Assembly (NCBI GenBank): GCA_030062745.1
Contig: CP099844.1
Coordinates: 8,145,551-8,209,550 of the forward strand
Length of the DNA: 64,000 bases
Source of the DNA: Capitulum mitella
Taxonomy: Eukaryota; Arthropoda; Thecostraca; Pollicipedomorpha; Pollicipedidae
Direction: 5' to 3'
Part shown: positions 24,001 to 31,086 of the stretch, piece by piece
How the letters are laid out: every line of letters starts with the position of its first letter
Numbering within the stretch: the stretch's first letter is position 1
Notes under the pieces: generated by a model
The model's database searches: none
The model's input: only the letters and a program-made list of their open reading frames with translations
Told to the model about the DNA's origin: nothing
Position numbers and translations under genes: made by a program

Positions 24001-27000
24001 CGACCCCTCGTGTCCCATCGAGGGAGGGGCCGTGGGTTCGAGGACTCGCGAAGCCGATACGGGCCTAAACCTAACCTAACCCGTGCCACCGCAGGCCCAA
24101 GATCAATCGGCTCGACTTCAAGAAGAAGAAGCTGACGCTGGTGGTGGTGGAGGACGACGACGAAGGCCGCGAGCAGGAACACACGTTCGTCTTCAGGTCA
24201 GCCGCACCGCAGCAGACGGCGGCCTGTCGTCAGGGGGAGAACGGGCATGGAGGCGGGGCCTGCGCTGAGGTCACCCGTCACCTGACAGTGCCTGATGCGA
24301 CGCGAGATCGCCAGGCCTCCTGGCGGAGCGGCAATAAATTTTGTGACGCCGTCGCTGACATTGTTGGGGGCGTGGCCTTGACAGACGATTTGCTGGCTGT
24401 TTTTATGTATTGAATTCAGATTCACTATTCGGTTGTTCTGCGGCCGACGAGGAATCTAAAACGCCCGATGATTCAGCGACAAAGGGCCCCAGACCGGACT
24501 GGGGCTCTCAGACAGATCTGCATTTGCCCGTGATGTGTCCGGCGCCATTACCGGGAACTTGTACATCCCGAGTGATGTGGGGTGCGCCGTGGACCATGCC
24601 TAGCTCCCAGTGCCTGTCAGGGGCGCGGGCGGACTGACCATGACCCCAGCGTGGGCCGGGGATCGGTGGGGGCAGACGGCGCCGGGCGGATGACTGGAGA
24701 GATGGCGGCGGCGGCGTTGAGGGGGCGCCCGCCGCGGCCCGGAGCCGGGTAATGTATGCGTCCAGATGCCGCGCGGCGGTCCCCTGCTCTCATGCATGGT
24801 AATGCGGCTGGCCGCGCTTCGCGACGCGTTCTCGCCTGGGGCGTTCCGGCGGGCGCCAGGCGGCCCGTGCAGCACACTTCCCGGGGCGTGTGGAAAGTCG
24901 TGGCCGTCGGGCGCCAGAAGATTTCGATTTTCGTTGTCATGCCGTTCTGGGAAGGGGCGCGGGAGGGTGCAGTTTCCGTTTGCGGTGTGGGTGTTTGCGA
25001 AAGTGACGGGAGGCCCGCAGGGTGGTGATCTCAGACGCCGTTCGTCCGTCAGGCTGTACAACAAGAAGGCGGCCAAGCACCTGTGGAAGTGTGCCGTGGA
25101 GCACCACGCCTTTCTTCCGGCTGAAGGCGTCCACCAAGGCGCCCAGCGCACGCCAGAACTTCTTCCGCATGGGCTCGCGGTTCCGGTACAGGTGAGCGCT
25201 GTTCTTCCGACGGCCACCGCCGCAGCGTGGCGCCGCCTGGTGGCGTTGTTCCGACTCTCGCCGACGGCCTAGCTCTTCACTCGCCCGGACGAAAGCATAT
25301 TTGCGTGAGTGTTAATCTGCCGATGTGCGGTCGCCATGCGTGTGGCTGCTGCGTGTCGGGCGCCGGCGGTCGCTGACCGCGGCCGTGGCTCTGTTCCTCA
25401 GCGGCCGGACCGAGTACCAGACGACGTACCAGGGCCGGGCGCGGCGCACCGTCCAGTTCGAGCGCCGCCCCAGCAAGCGGTACAGCGTGCGCGAGTCGCA
25501 CATCATCCGCCAGCGACTCAAGCAGGACAACGCCAAGTCGGAGCCGGCGCCGGCCGCCGCCGCCCCCGCCGCCGCCGGCGACGGCGCCGCCGCGCAGCAG
25601 AAGCAGGCGGGCCATCAGAAGGCGGCGGGCGCCGGCGGCTCGTTGCCGAAGCAGACCAACACCGGCGGGACGCTGACCAAGCAGACGAACAGCACCGGCG
25701 GCACGCTGCCCAAGCAGATGAACACGGCGGTGGCGGCCGCGGCCGCGCAGAAGACAGGTGGGTGCCTCGTCAGCGTGAGAGGAGAAGAGCTCGTTTGGCT
25801 GAGACGGCGTGTAATTCTCAGGGAGCTGTGTTTTCCGGGAGCGGAGGGAGGGCTCTGGCGATCAGGAGAAATCCGTCAGTTGGTAACGTCAGTTGGTGGC
25901 GAGTAATGGGAGAACAGGCTGAACATAGGGGACGTGCCAGGCCCAAGTGTTAAACCGTGTGACTAGTCGTCAGTTGATTACGTGGTCGTACGTTTACGTT
26001 TCTGAAGATGTGGATGCCATGACGCCCGCGCAAATTCTCATTCACCATTGTTCCTGCCCGCCACTCCGTGTGACATTGTTTGATCCTCTGTCCGGACCCG
26101 TCGTCTGACTTGCAGACGCAGGGTAACATGCATGGCGTGGTATGACCCTGTACGCTGGCTCTGTAAGAGTGCGACATCGGGCGTTGTGTGTCACTGTCGG
26201 CTGTGTGTGAATGACCATGCCGTCTGGTTCCGTGGTCTGATTGCCGTGTGTGACGGTGTCCTCCCTTACGCCGCCAGCCGGGGCCGAGACCCGCCAGGCC
26301 GGCGCTGCCGACACCAGCCAGCTGGACGCCCTGCTGTCCAGCCTGCAGCGCGAGGCCGAGACGACCGCGCCGGCCGCCGACGCCACGGACGCCGGTTCGC
26401 CGGCCGGTACCGGCGGCGCAGGTCTGTCGCCGCGGCAGGAGCCGGAGTCCAGGGGACGCGGCGCGCGGGGACCGGGGCCAGCGGGGCGAGACGGCCTGGG
26501 TTCAGCCCCCCAGGGGCCGCGGGAGAGGGACGAGCAGACGCAGGCTGCGGGGGGCTGCGGGTGGGAGGACGGGATTCAGAGCGGGGGGCTGCGGGCGGGA
26601 GGACGGGATTCAGAGCGGGGGGCTGCGGGTGGGAGGACGGGATTCAGAGCGGGGGCTGCGGGCGGGAGGACGGGATTCAGAGCGGGGGGCTGCGGGTGGG
26701 AGGACGGGATTCAGAGCGGGGGCTGCGGGCGGGAGGACGGGATTCAGAGCGGGGGGCTGCGGGTGGGAGGACGGGATTCAGAGCGGGGGCTGCGGGCGGG
26801 AGGACGGGATTCAGAGCGGGGGGCTGCGGGTGGGAGGACGGGATTCAGAGCGGGGGCTGCGGGCGGGAGGACGGGATTCAGAGCGGGGGGCTGCGGGTGG
26901 GAGGACGGGATTCAGAGCGGGGGGCTGCGGGCGGGAGGACGGGATTCAGAGCGGGGGGCTGCGGGTGGGAGGACGGGATTCAGAGCGGAGGGCTGCGGGT

Positions 27001-30000
27001 GGGAGGACGGGATTCAGAGCGGGGGGCTGCGAGTGGGAGGACGGGATTCAGAGCGGGGGCTGCGGGTAGGAGGACGGCGGAGCTGGGACTGAAACAGGGA
27101 GCGGGGTCCGGGGAGACGGGCTCAGTGGCTGACCGGGCTGTGGTACATTGAGCGGGATTCCCGGCGGGACGCGGGGTACCATGGGCTGTGGGACGGGACG
27201 CGGGATTTTGAGCGTTGCAGCTGTTCTGCAGGTTTGGGACGTCGCCAGTCTCGTGGTGAAGCGGCGCACATTTCAGAGTTCACTTGGGGTAGCCTGGTTA
27301 TGAATTCGGACGGCAGCAGCTTTTAGTTCATGAGGCATTCTACGTTTCTCCGCGTCGTTTGATGTGTGTGAAATATCCTTGAAGGCCATGACGACGCCCA
27401 TCGATGCTGCCTACCGTATTTGTTTCATGTCATCGGGACTTTTGTTTTCCGTGCGTCTTGCCTTGCACTTTGTCCCCCACAAACCACTCAGGCCTGTTTT
27501 GTTTTTTTACCCGAATTTATGAGCTGTACCCGAGAGGACGTCCGTGTGCCCAAAATAGGGCACTGTATCAGATCTGATGTATTTGTCCCTAATGACTGGT
27601 TTTTGTCCGACCCGATGCCCTAGTCTGTGCATGTAATCGGACGGGCCTGACGCCATTCTCGGGCTCCTGGTTTTGTGACGTTCCTTGTACCCGGCGCAGA
27701 AGCGGCCGTCCTGGCCAACAAGGTGAAGGCCCTGGAGTCGCCGCCGTCCAGCTATCGCTCCATCGGCCGTAGCGTCAACGTCAACGTCCTGCCGAACAAC
27801 CAGAATGCCAAGCTGGCGAGCGGCGGCACGGCCAAGCCCATCCCGCCGGACAAGTTCAAGTCCAACATATTGAAAGGTGCTCATGGCGTAGCTTGCTGCT
27901 GGTGCGACTTATTGTAGTTTTTTTCTCAAGAGCATGAAACAAATTCAGAAGCTCTGCTAATAGTGGAAGTTCGTTCAATTGCGTCTACGGTAACTGAATC
28001 GCCGGAAGGCAAGAATGTTTGTCCGTTAGCTTTGTCAGTGTGCATTTCGCCGAGCAGAGGAGCTTGTGGTACCAGAACCGGCTCTGCTATCCCCAAGTCC
28101 CAGCCACCTTTACGCCTGTATTTCGCTCCCGTGACTGTTTGTCTGGCCCGCAGCACGTGCTGAGGAAACTGCTCTCCTGGTAGATTTGTCCTCCCCTACC
28201 GACAATAAAGTCACCAAATCGCCTCTTCTCAACGGGTAAGCACAGCTTCGGAAACGGCGTGTGTTGATGCCATTGATTTGTCATGAGGCGGCGACCCGCA
28301 GCTCTGTATCCATCTTGGTTGGTGCCCCACCGCGGACTGACGGTCATTTTGTCATTAGTTCTAAGTTATTTCCCTGCAACACTTACGCCCGGAATTTTGG
28401 GTGTCGTGCTGATGGCCAATGATGTTCGTGTCCGGTGCGTGCTCGTGCCCAGGCCGTGACTTGTGGACAGGGTTGGAAATTTGGTGTTTGTTCTTGGTGT
28501 CGGAGTATAATTTCTGTTTTGGAGTACAAAATTTTCCAGGCAGCAACATGGGTTGAAGTTAGCATTCTTGGTTTAATTCAGTTATGACATCATGCTTGGT
28601 TCTTACTGAATGGAGACCAGGTCATTTGATTGCAGAGTTGGAAATTTGTCAACATGGTTATAATGTAGCTTTTTGATTGAGGCACACAATAGACTTGGAG
28701 TACAAAATATTTTTCGACCACATGTTTTCTAGTGTTCTTCAACACCAGAAAACAACAGCTTTTCCGGCCATGCCTGTGGACCTGTGGTCGTCGCACTGAG
28801 CTGTGTCTGACCGTGATCTGCGGTCGGTACAGTGAGCGTGCGGTTGATACAGTGAGATCGTTGACTGTGGCGTGAGGCGATTACAACGACGTCCGCCACT
28901 TACCGTGACCTGTGGTTGGTCGTTAAGTGGAATCTCTGACCGTGACCTATGGCCTCCACAGTGACACCCGCCGACGGCAGCTGTCTGCGGCCGAGAGGCA
29001 GGACGACGTCAACCACACCATCGTCTCAGTGGTACGTGCTGGCGGCCGGCCGCTGCCCGGCCGTGGCAGGCTGAGCACGCCCTGCTTCGCGGCCGCCGCC
29101 GACGCTGGGACTTCGGAATCGGTGGCCGCTGCGTGTGCTGTTGTTTGGGGTAGCTTGCACCAGCTCGCCTGACGCTGAGGCTTGCGGGTCGTCACCTAGG
29201 TGCTTTCTTTCGCCCATTTGAGTTGTCTGGTACCGCTTTGGAGTTGCGTCCGATTCGGTTTGTCCCGTCAGTTGGGTTTGCAAGTCTGGTCCGTTTGGTT
29301 CGTTTCGTTCTGCCCTGTCCGTCCGGTCCTGTACCTCGGCTCCGGTCCGGTCGTTCTGCACGCGGGCTGGGGTGAACACGGCCGCCTGCGCGCAGGGCGG
29401 CGACCCGCTGACGCTCTCCGTGGCCGGCGGCGACGGGACCGACCTGGACGGCGCGGCGCCGGCCGGCGAGACCGACCTGGACGCTCCGCCGCCGCCCGCC
29501 GAGCCGGAGCCGGCCGCCGCCGCCCAGCCGGACGCCACGAACCCGTTCGCGGCGGCCGGCTCGAACCCGTTCCGCGCGTTCTCGGCGACAAACCCGTTCC
29601 GGGAGGAGGCGCCGCTGGCGCCGCTGACGCTGCAGACGGCGGGCGCGGCCGGCCTCGGCACGGCGCTCGGCTCACCCCGCTCGCCGCCGCCGGCCAACAT
29701 CAACAACAACGTGGTGCTGGGCCTGAAGGGCGAGGCGGCCGCGCTGGCGCAGGGCCGGCTGGCCGGCGGCGCCGGCACCAACGGCCTCGGCTCGGGCCAT
29801 GCCAGCCCGGGCCGCGTCTCCAACTCGAGCAACGAGAGCCACTCGGAGCGGGCCGAGCTCAACACGAGCGGCGCCAGCCTCGGCCTGGGTAGCGCGCCGC
29901 CGCCGGCCCAGCAGGTAATGCGGCCGCCGCGGTCGGTCGGACGGCGGCCGGCGGTTGACGGTGGTGTGACGATTGGTTTCGCTGGCTTGGGCAGGCCCTG

Positions 30001-31086
30001 TGCGCCTAGATGGGAGTCGTTCTAGCGTTTTTTTTTCATTTTGTTTGGTGCGTTGGTTTTAGTTTCAGCGCTGTTCCGCTTGTCAGTTCTGTTTTGCTGT
30101 TTGCTGTGCTGCTGCCCTGTGTGTCCGGCCATGGATTTTGTCTCCGTGCGTACTATCTGGTCCTGAACACTGTTTGGATGTGTTCTTTCCGGTCCTGAAC
30201 TCTGTTTCCATGCCTTGACATATATCCTTACCTCTAAGCCCTAACCGCTGTGTCTGTCTGTGCCTTAGTCGCTGTGTGTTTGTACTCTGACCGCTGTGTG
30301 TCAGTACTGTGACCACTGTTAGTCTTTATATTCTGACCATTGTGTGTGCTGTGACCGTTGTGCCTGTAGTCTGACTGCTGTGCATGCTGTGACCGCAGTG
30401 TCTCTACTCTGACCGCTGTGTCTCTGTACTCTGACCACGGTGTGTCTGGGCGTCCTGACCGCTGTGTGTCTCAGTGTTTTGACCGCTGTGTGTGTGTGTG
30501 TGTGTGTATTTTGATCGCTGTGTGTGTGTGTGTGCTGTGGTCGTCTTGTCTCTGTGATACCTGACCGCAGTGTGTCTGTGTGAGCTCTGTGTGAGCTCTG
30601 ACCGCTCTGTGTCGGAGTATATTTTCACCCCCATATGTTTGTGCGTGAACTGACCACTGTGTGTCTGAGTGTATTTTGACCCCGATATGTCTGTGTGTGG
30701 ACTCTGACCGCTGTGTGTCTGTATTCTGGCGGTTGTGTGTCTGTGTGAGCTCTGACTGCTGTGTATTTGTATTGTGACCGCTGTGTGTCTGTGTCTGTCT
30801 GTACTCTGGCGGCTGTGTGTCTGTGAGAGCTCTTACCACCGTGTGCGTCTGTGTGTGTCTGTATTCTGACCGCCGTGTGTCTGTGTGTGCCCGGCAGGCG
30901 GTGGAGCCGGCCGCCGTCATCTCGGCCGTGACCCGGAGTCTGTCGTCGGCGGCGCCCCGCTCGGCGGCCGCCGGCCCGGCCGTGGCGCGCAGCAACTCGA
31001 GCCTCTCGCCCTGGCACGTGGGCGGCTCCGAGCTCTCTGAACCACTGCGCCTCGAGCGGCGCACCGTCATCACCACGGAGCTCTGA
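1..31086 (+). CDS. EPB41L5 (yurt): EPB41L5/Yurt-family FERM protein, 5'-partial gene span (17 exons)
   Basis: Coding exons: 1-93, 1310-1414, 4659-4701, 6344-6422, 8692-8789, 11483-11603, 21872-21959, 22884-22972, 24095-24196, 25053-25191, 25402-25757, 26278-26421, 27700-27876, 28154-28235, 28962-29031, 29396-29914, 30898-31086. All introns are GT-AG and all phases join; the sum is 2,494 nt, one base over 831 codons because of an extra base in exon 10. Recognisable motifs include [81 protein letters not shown] and ERRPSKRYS, all characteristic of this Band 4.1 subfamily. Family knowledge: these proteins sit under the lateral membrane of epithelia, bind the Crumbs tail through FERM and act in polarity and junction remodelling, with aPKC acting on the FERM-adjacent region. 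In-window residues: F1 about 1-75, F2 about 82-190, F3 about 200-318, FERM-adjacent about 319-365, then a low-complexity tail. The N-terminus is outside the window. Confidence 0.93.
94..1309 (+). other. Intron 1, AT-rich
   Basis: This 1.2-kb intron is AT-rich and has no repeat or coding motif that I recognise. Base composition rises sharply in GC just before exon 2, at about 1,250. Its base use contrasts with nearly all later introns of the gene. Confidence 0.6.
1310..1414 (+). CDS. EPB41L5 (yurt): Yurt-like exon 2 (FERM F1)
   Basis: It encodes 35 residues from [20 protein letters not shown] to DHNHVQ. The run of [16 protein letters not shown] is a typical F1 helix and strand of Band 4.1 proteins. 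The acceptor is CATGGCAG, the donor GTGCGT, and the phase is 0 at both ends. Confidence 0.92.
1415..4658 (+). other. Intron 2
   Basis: The intron is a patchwork of moderate-GC and very GC-rich DNA, the latter at 2,850-3,300. It holds an 11-bp G run near 1,538. I see no supported gene; the many open frames in the GC-rich part have no recognisable domain. Confidence 0.5.
4659..4701 (+). CDS. EPB41L5 (yurt): Yurt-like exon 3 (43-nt small exon)
   Basis: It encodes [14 protein letters not shown] plus the first base of an Ile codon. The HWLDPTK motif is diagnostic of the F1-F2 linker in this family. The acceptor follows TTTTCCTGTTGCAG, the donor is GTGAGT and the phase is 1. At 43 nt it is the smallest exon of the gene. 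Confidence 0.92.
4702..6343 (+). other. Intron 3, GC-rich
   Basis: The intron is very GC-rich, with long C and G homopolymers near 4,913, 5,026 and 5,113 and a (CCGG)-type tract at about 5,566-5,585. I found no gene in it. Confidence 0.5.
6344..6422 (+). CDS. EPB41L5 (yurt): Yurt-like exon 4 (FERM F2 start)
   Basis: It encodes [20 protein letters not shown] followed by REELT and a split Arg codon. [15 protein letters not shown] is close to vertebrate EPB41L5 as I recall it. The acceptor follows a T run ending in CAG, the donor is GTGAGG and the phase is 2. Confidence 0.94.
6423..8691 (+). other. Intron 4
   Basis: GC-rich ends flank an AT-leaning middle part at about 7,050-8,150. No feature is supported in it. 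Confidence 0.5.
8692..8789 (+). CDS. EPB41L5 (yurt): Yurt-like exon 5 (FERM F2)
   Basis: It encodes [20 protein letters not shown] followed by [12 protein letters not shown], the core acyl-CoA-binding-protein-like helices of F2. The acceptor is CCGTTTCAG, the donor GTGAGT, and the final T starts a Ser codon (phase 1). Confidence 0.94.
9640..10260 (+). repeat. 22-bp minisatellite with alternating two-unit order
   Basis: Tandem 22-bp units of the type ATGTCTGCTGTGTCGGGCCGCA alternate with a second unit type reading TGTCATGTCGGGGCGCA at the variable part, giving a 44-bp higher-order period. Toward 10,100-10,250 the units change to a third type with GTGCTGGTCCGC. Because 22 is not a multiple of 3 and no stop occurs in the unit, all frames stay open on both strands; the long Cys-rich open frames here are products of the repeat. 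Confidence 0.95.
10340..10890 (+). repeat. About 15-bp minisatellite (AACAGCGGCACCACA type)
   Basis: Degenerate tandem units of about 15 bp built around CGGCACCACAAC. They are clearest from about 10,350 to 10,660 and decay after that. The array follows the 22-bp array almost directly. Confidence 0.8.
11483..11603 (+). CDS. EPB41L5 (yurt): Yurt-like exon 6 (FERM F2)
   Basis: It encodes [20 protein letters not shown] followed by [19 protein letters not shown] and a split Ala codon. LGDYD and the FVPxQTEEME segment are family hallmarks. The acceptor lies after a C-rich rather than T-rich tract; the donor is GTGAGT and the phase is 2. Confidence 0.94.
11708..11882 (+). repeat. 35-bp minisatellite, about 5 units
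   Basis: Five units of about 35 bp share TGTCTGCTCGGACCGCGG. That core resembles part of the 22-bp unit in the preceding intron, so the two arrays may have a common source sequence. Confidence 0.85.
13985..14230 (+). repeat. 30-bp minisatellite, about 6 units
   Basis: Units of 30 bp contain GGCCACAGTCGGCCGGACAC, best preserved at 14,080-14,200. A single related stretch recurs at about 14,580-14,625. Confidence 0.85.
21872..21959 (+). CDS. EPB41L5 (yurt): Yurt-like exon 7 (F2-F3 linker)
   Basis: It encodes [20 protein letters not shown] followed by YGVDMHTVL, the classic F2-F3 junction of Band 4.1 proteins. One base completes the Ala codon from exon 6. The donor is GTGAGT and the phase is 0. 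Confidence 0.94.
21960..22883 (+). other. Intron 7
   Basis: This 0.9-kb intron has moderate to high GC. No repeat or other feature is recognised in it. Confidence 0.5.
22884..22972 (+). CDS. EPB41L5 (yurt): Yurt-like exon 8 (FERM F3)
   Basis: It encodes [20 protein letters not shown] followed by GQQKIGLFF and two bases of a Trp codon. This is the start of the PH-like F3 lobe. The acceptor is TCTCCACAG, the donor GTGAGT and the phase 2. Confidence 0.94.
22973..24094 (+). other. Intron 8, ending in tandem CCTAA units
   Basis: A 1.1-kb GC-rich intron. Near its 3' end, at 24,064-24,080, three CCTAA units stand 14-30 nt before the acceptor, giving repeated CTAAC/CTAAA branch-point-like sites. 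Confidence 0.55.
24095..24196 (+). CDS. EPB41L5 (yurt): Yurt-like exon 9 (FERM F3)
   Basis: It completes the Trp codon and encodes [20 protein letters not shown] followed by [13 protein letters not shown]. These are F3 beta strands with the conserved LDFKK core and acidic EDDDEG loop. The donor is GTCAGC and the phase is 2. Confidence 0.94.
24197..25052 (+). other. Intron 9
   Basis: A 0.86-kb intron of mixed composition with no supported feature. Confidence 0.5.
25053..25191 (+). CDS. EPB41L5 (yurt): Yurt-like exon 10 (FERM F3) with a +1 frameshift
   Basis: It encodes [20 protein letters not shown] in the expected frame. After the T run at 25,111-25,116 the matching family sequence ([20 protein letters not shown], then SRFRY) continues one base out of frame. 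The exon is 139 nt, one more than the splice phases on either side allow. Exons before and after are intact and in phase, so a base-call or assembly error at TTTCTT is the simplest reading; a real allele-level disruption cannot be excluded. The donor is GTGAGC. Confidence 0.9.
25192..25401 (+). other. Intron 10
   Basis: A short 210-nt GT-AG intron without special features. Confidence 0.6.
25402..25757 (+). CDS. EPB41L5 (yurt): Yurt-like exon 11 (FERM-adjacent region and Ala-rich tail)
   Basis: It encodes [20 protein letters not shown], then [20 protein letters not shown], the basic Ser/Thr-containing FERM-adjacent segment. In this family that segment is a target of aPKC (family knowledge). 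It then becomes Ala-rich, with three imperfect repeats of the type [10 protein letters not shown] at about in-window residues 400-425. The donor is GTGGGT and the phase is 1. Confidence 0.92.
25758..26277 (+). other. Intron 11
   Basis: A 520-nt intron of moderate GC. No feature is recognised. Confidence 0.5.
26278..26421 (+). CDS. EPB41L5 (yurt): Yurt-like exon 12 (LDALLSSL tail motif)
   Basis: It encodes [20 protein letters not shown] followed by [20 protein letters not shown] and a Gly-rich end. The LDALLSSL segment resembles a DELDALLASL motif that I recall in the C-terminal tail of vertebrate EPB41L5. Both phases agree with the neighbouring exons (2 nt in, 1 nt out), and the donor is GTCTGT. 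The open frame runs on past the donor into the intronic array, but splicing at 26,422 is needed for phase with the next exon. Confidence 0.8.
26422..27699 (+). other. Intron 12, containing the 33/34-bp array
   Basis: The first half is dominated by the G-rich array (about 26,545-27,080). The second half is AT-richer and featureless. Confidence 0.6.
26545..27080 (+). repeat. 33/34-bp G-rich minisatellite, about 15 units
   Basis: Units of the type GGGCTGCGGGTGGGAGGACG plus GGATTCAGAGC repeat about 15 times. GATTCAGAGC recurs from about 26,573 to 27,044 at steps of 33 or 34. Through much of the array GGGTGGG units alternate with GGGCGGG units. Each unit has four G runs spaced closely enough to form a G-quadruplex on the coding strand. 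Confidence 0.95.
27700..27876 (+). CDS. EPB41L5 (yurt): Yurt-like exon 13 (FKSNILK motif)
   Basis: It encodes [20 protein letters not shown], then [20 protein letters not shown] and [12 protein letters not shown]. The PPDxFKSNILK motif is shared with vertebrate EPB41L5 as I recall it, and supports the family call outside the FERM domain. The phase is 1 on both sides. The donor GTGCTC is weaker than the others. Confidence 0.88.
27877..28153 (+). other. Intron 13
   Basis: A 277-nt intron in AT-leaning DNA. Nothing else is seen. Confidence 0.5.
28154..28235 (+). CDS. EPB41L5 (yurt): Yurt-like exon 14
   Basis: It encodes [20 protein letters not shown] followed by KSPLLN. No long open frame marks it; I found it because its phase (2 nt in, 2 nt out) joins exon 13 to exon 15 and extends FKSNILK to FKSNILKARAEE, as in relatives. 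The acceptor is CCCGCAG and the donor GTAAGC. An AATAAA inside the exon is part of the Asn-Lys codons and is not taken as a poly(A) signal. Confidence 0.8.
28236..28961 (+). other. Intron 14, AT-rich
   Basis: A 726-nt AT-leaning intron. No feature is supported. Confidence 0.5.
28962..29031 (+). CDS. EPB41L5 (yurt): Yurt-like exon 15
   Basis: It encodes [20 protein letters not shown] followed by VSV. The first T completes a Gly codon from exon 14, and the phase is 0 at the GTACGT donor. The frame is set by exon 14; the direct junction from exon 13 would give a different and less protein-like frame. Confidence 0.78.
29032..29395 (+). other. Intron 15
   Basis: A 364-nt intron. The T-rich stretch at 29,200-29,340 has many TCCGGT/GTCCGT steps. 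No further feature. Confidence 0.5.
29396..29914 (+). CDS. EPB41L5 (yurt): Yurt-like exon 16 (NPF-rich tail, largest exon)
   Basis: It encodes 173 residues beginning [12 protein letters not shown], phase 0 to 0, rich in Ala, Gly, Pro and Ser. Three Asn-Pro-Phe motifs occur within 20 codons at 29,540-29,548, 29,564-29,572 and 29,591-29,599; NPF is the ligand of EH domains (family knowledge). Further on there is a [12 protein letters not shown] stretch and a Ser/Asn-rich end. The donor is GTAATG. The amino-acid bias partly follows the GC-rich base composition. Confidence 0.87.
29915..30897 (+). other. Intron 16, ending in a TG-rich array
   Basis: The second half is a degenerate TGACCGCTGTGTGTCTGTGT array that runs up to the acceptor of the last coding exon. 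Confidence 0.6.
30240..30885 (+). repeat. TG-rich minisatellite (TGACCGCTGTGTGTCTGTGT type)
   Basis: Irregular units of roughly 20-45 bp built on CTGACCGCTGTGTGTCTGT, with a pure TG run near 30,490-30,507. The T-rich strand serves as the pyrimidine tract of the intron. Confidence 0.9.
30898..31086 (+). CDS. EPB41L5 (yurt): Yurt-like exon 17 (last coding exon, C-terminal TTEL)
   Basis: It encodes 62 residues and a TGA stop. The end reads [11 protein letters not shown]; vertebrate EPB41L5 also ends in TTEL as I recall, so the stop is likely genuine. The terminal T-E-L fits a class I PDZ ligand. The acceptor is GCCCGGCAG and the phase is 0. Confidence 0.92.
   Translation, partial: AVEPAAVISAVTRSLSSAAPRSAAAGPAVARSNSSLSPWHVGGSELSEPLRLERRTVITTEL

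Noticed and set aside
24020..24060. GGTTCGAGGAC resembling a tRNA B box; also GGTCGATTCCCGG at 58,683 and GGTTCGGGCCC at 39,347
   Set aside because: No matching A box or cloverleaf could be formed around them.
26132..27151. 339-codon Gly/Arg repeat open frame
   Set aside because: It is exon 12 read through into the intronic 33/34-bp array; the splice phase to exon 13 requires the donor at 26,422.
28204..28209. AATAAA as an early poly(A) signal
   Set aside because: It lies within exon 14, whose phases join the exons on each side.
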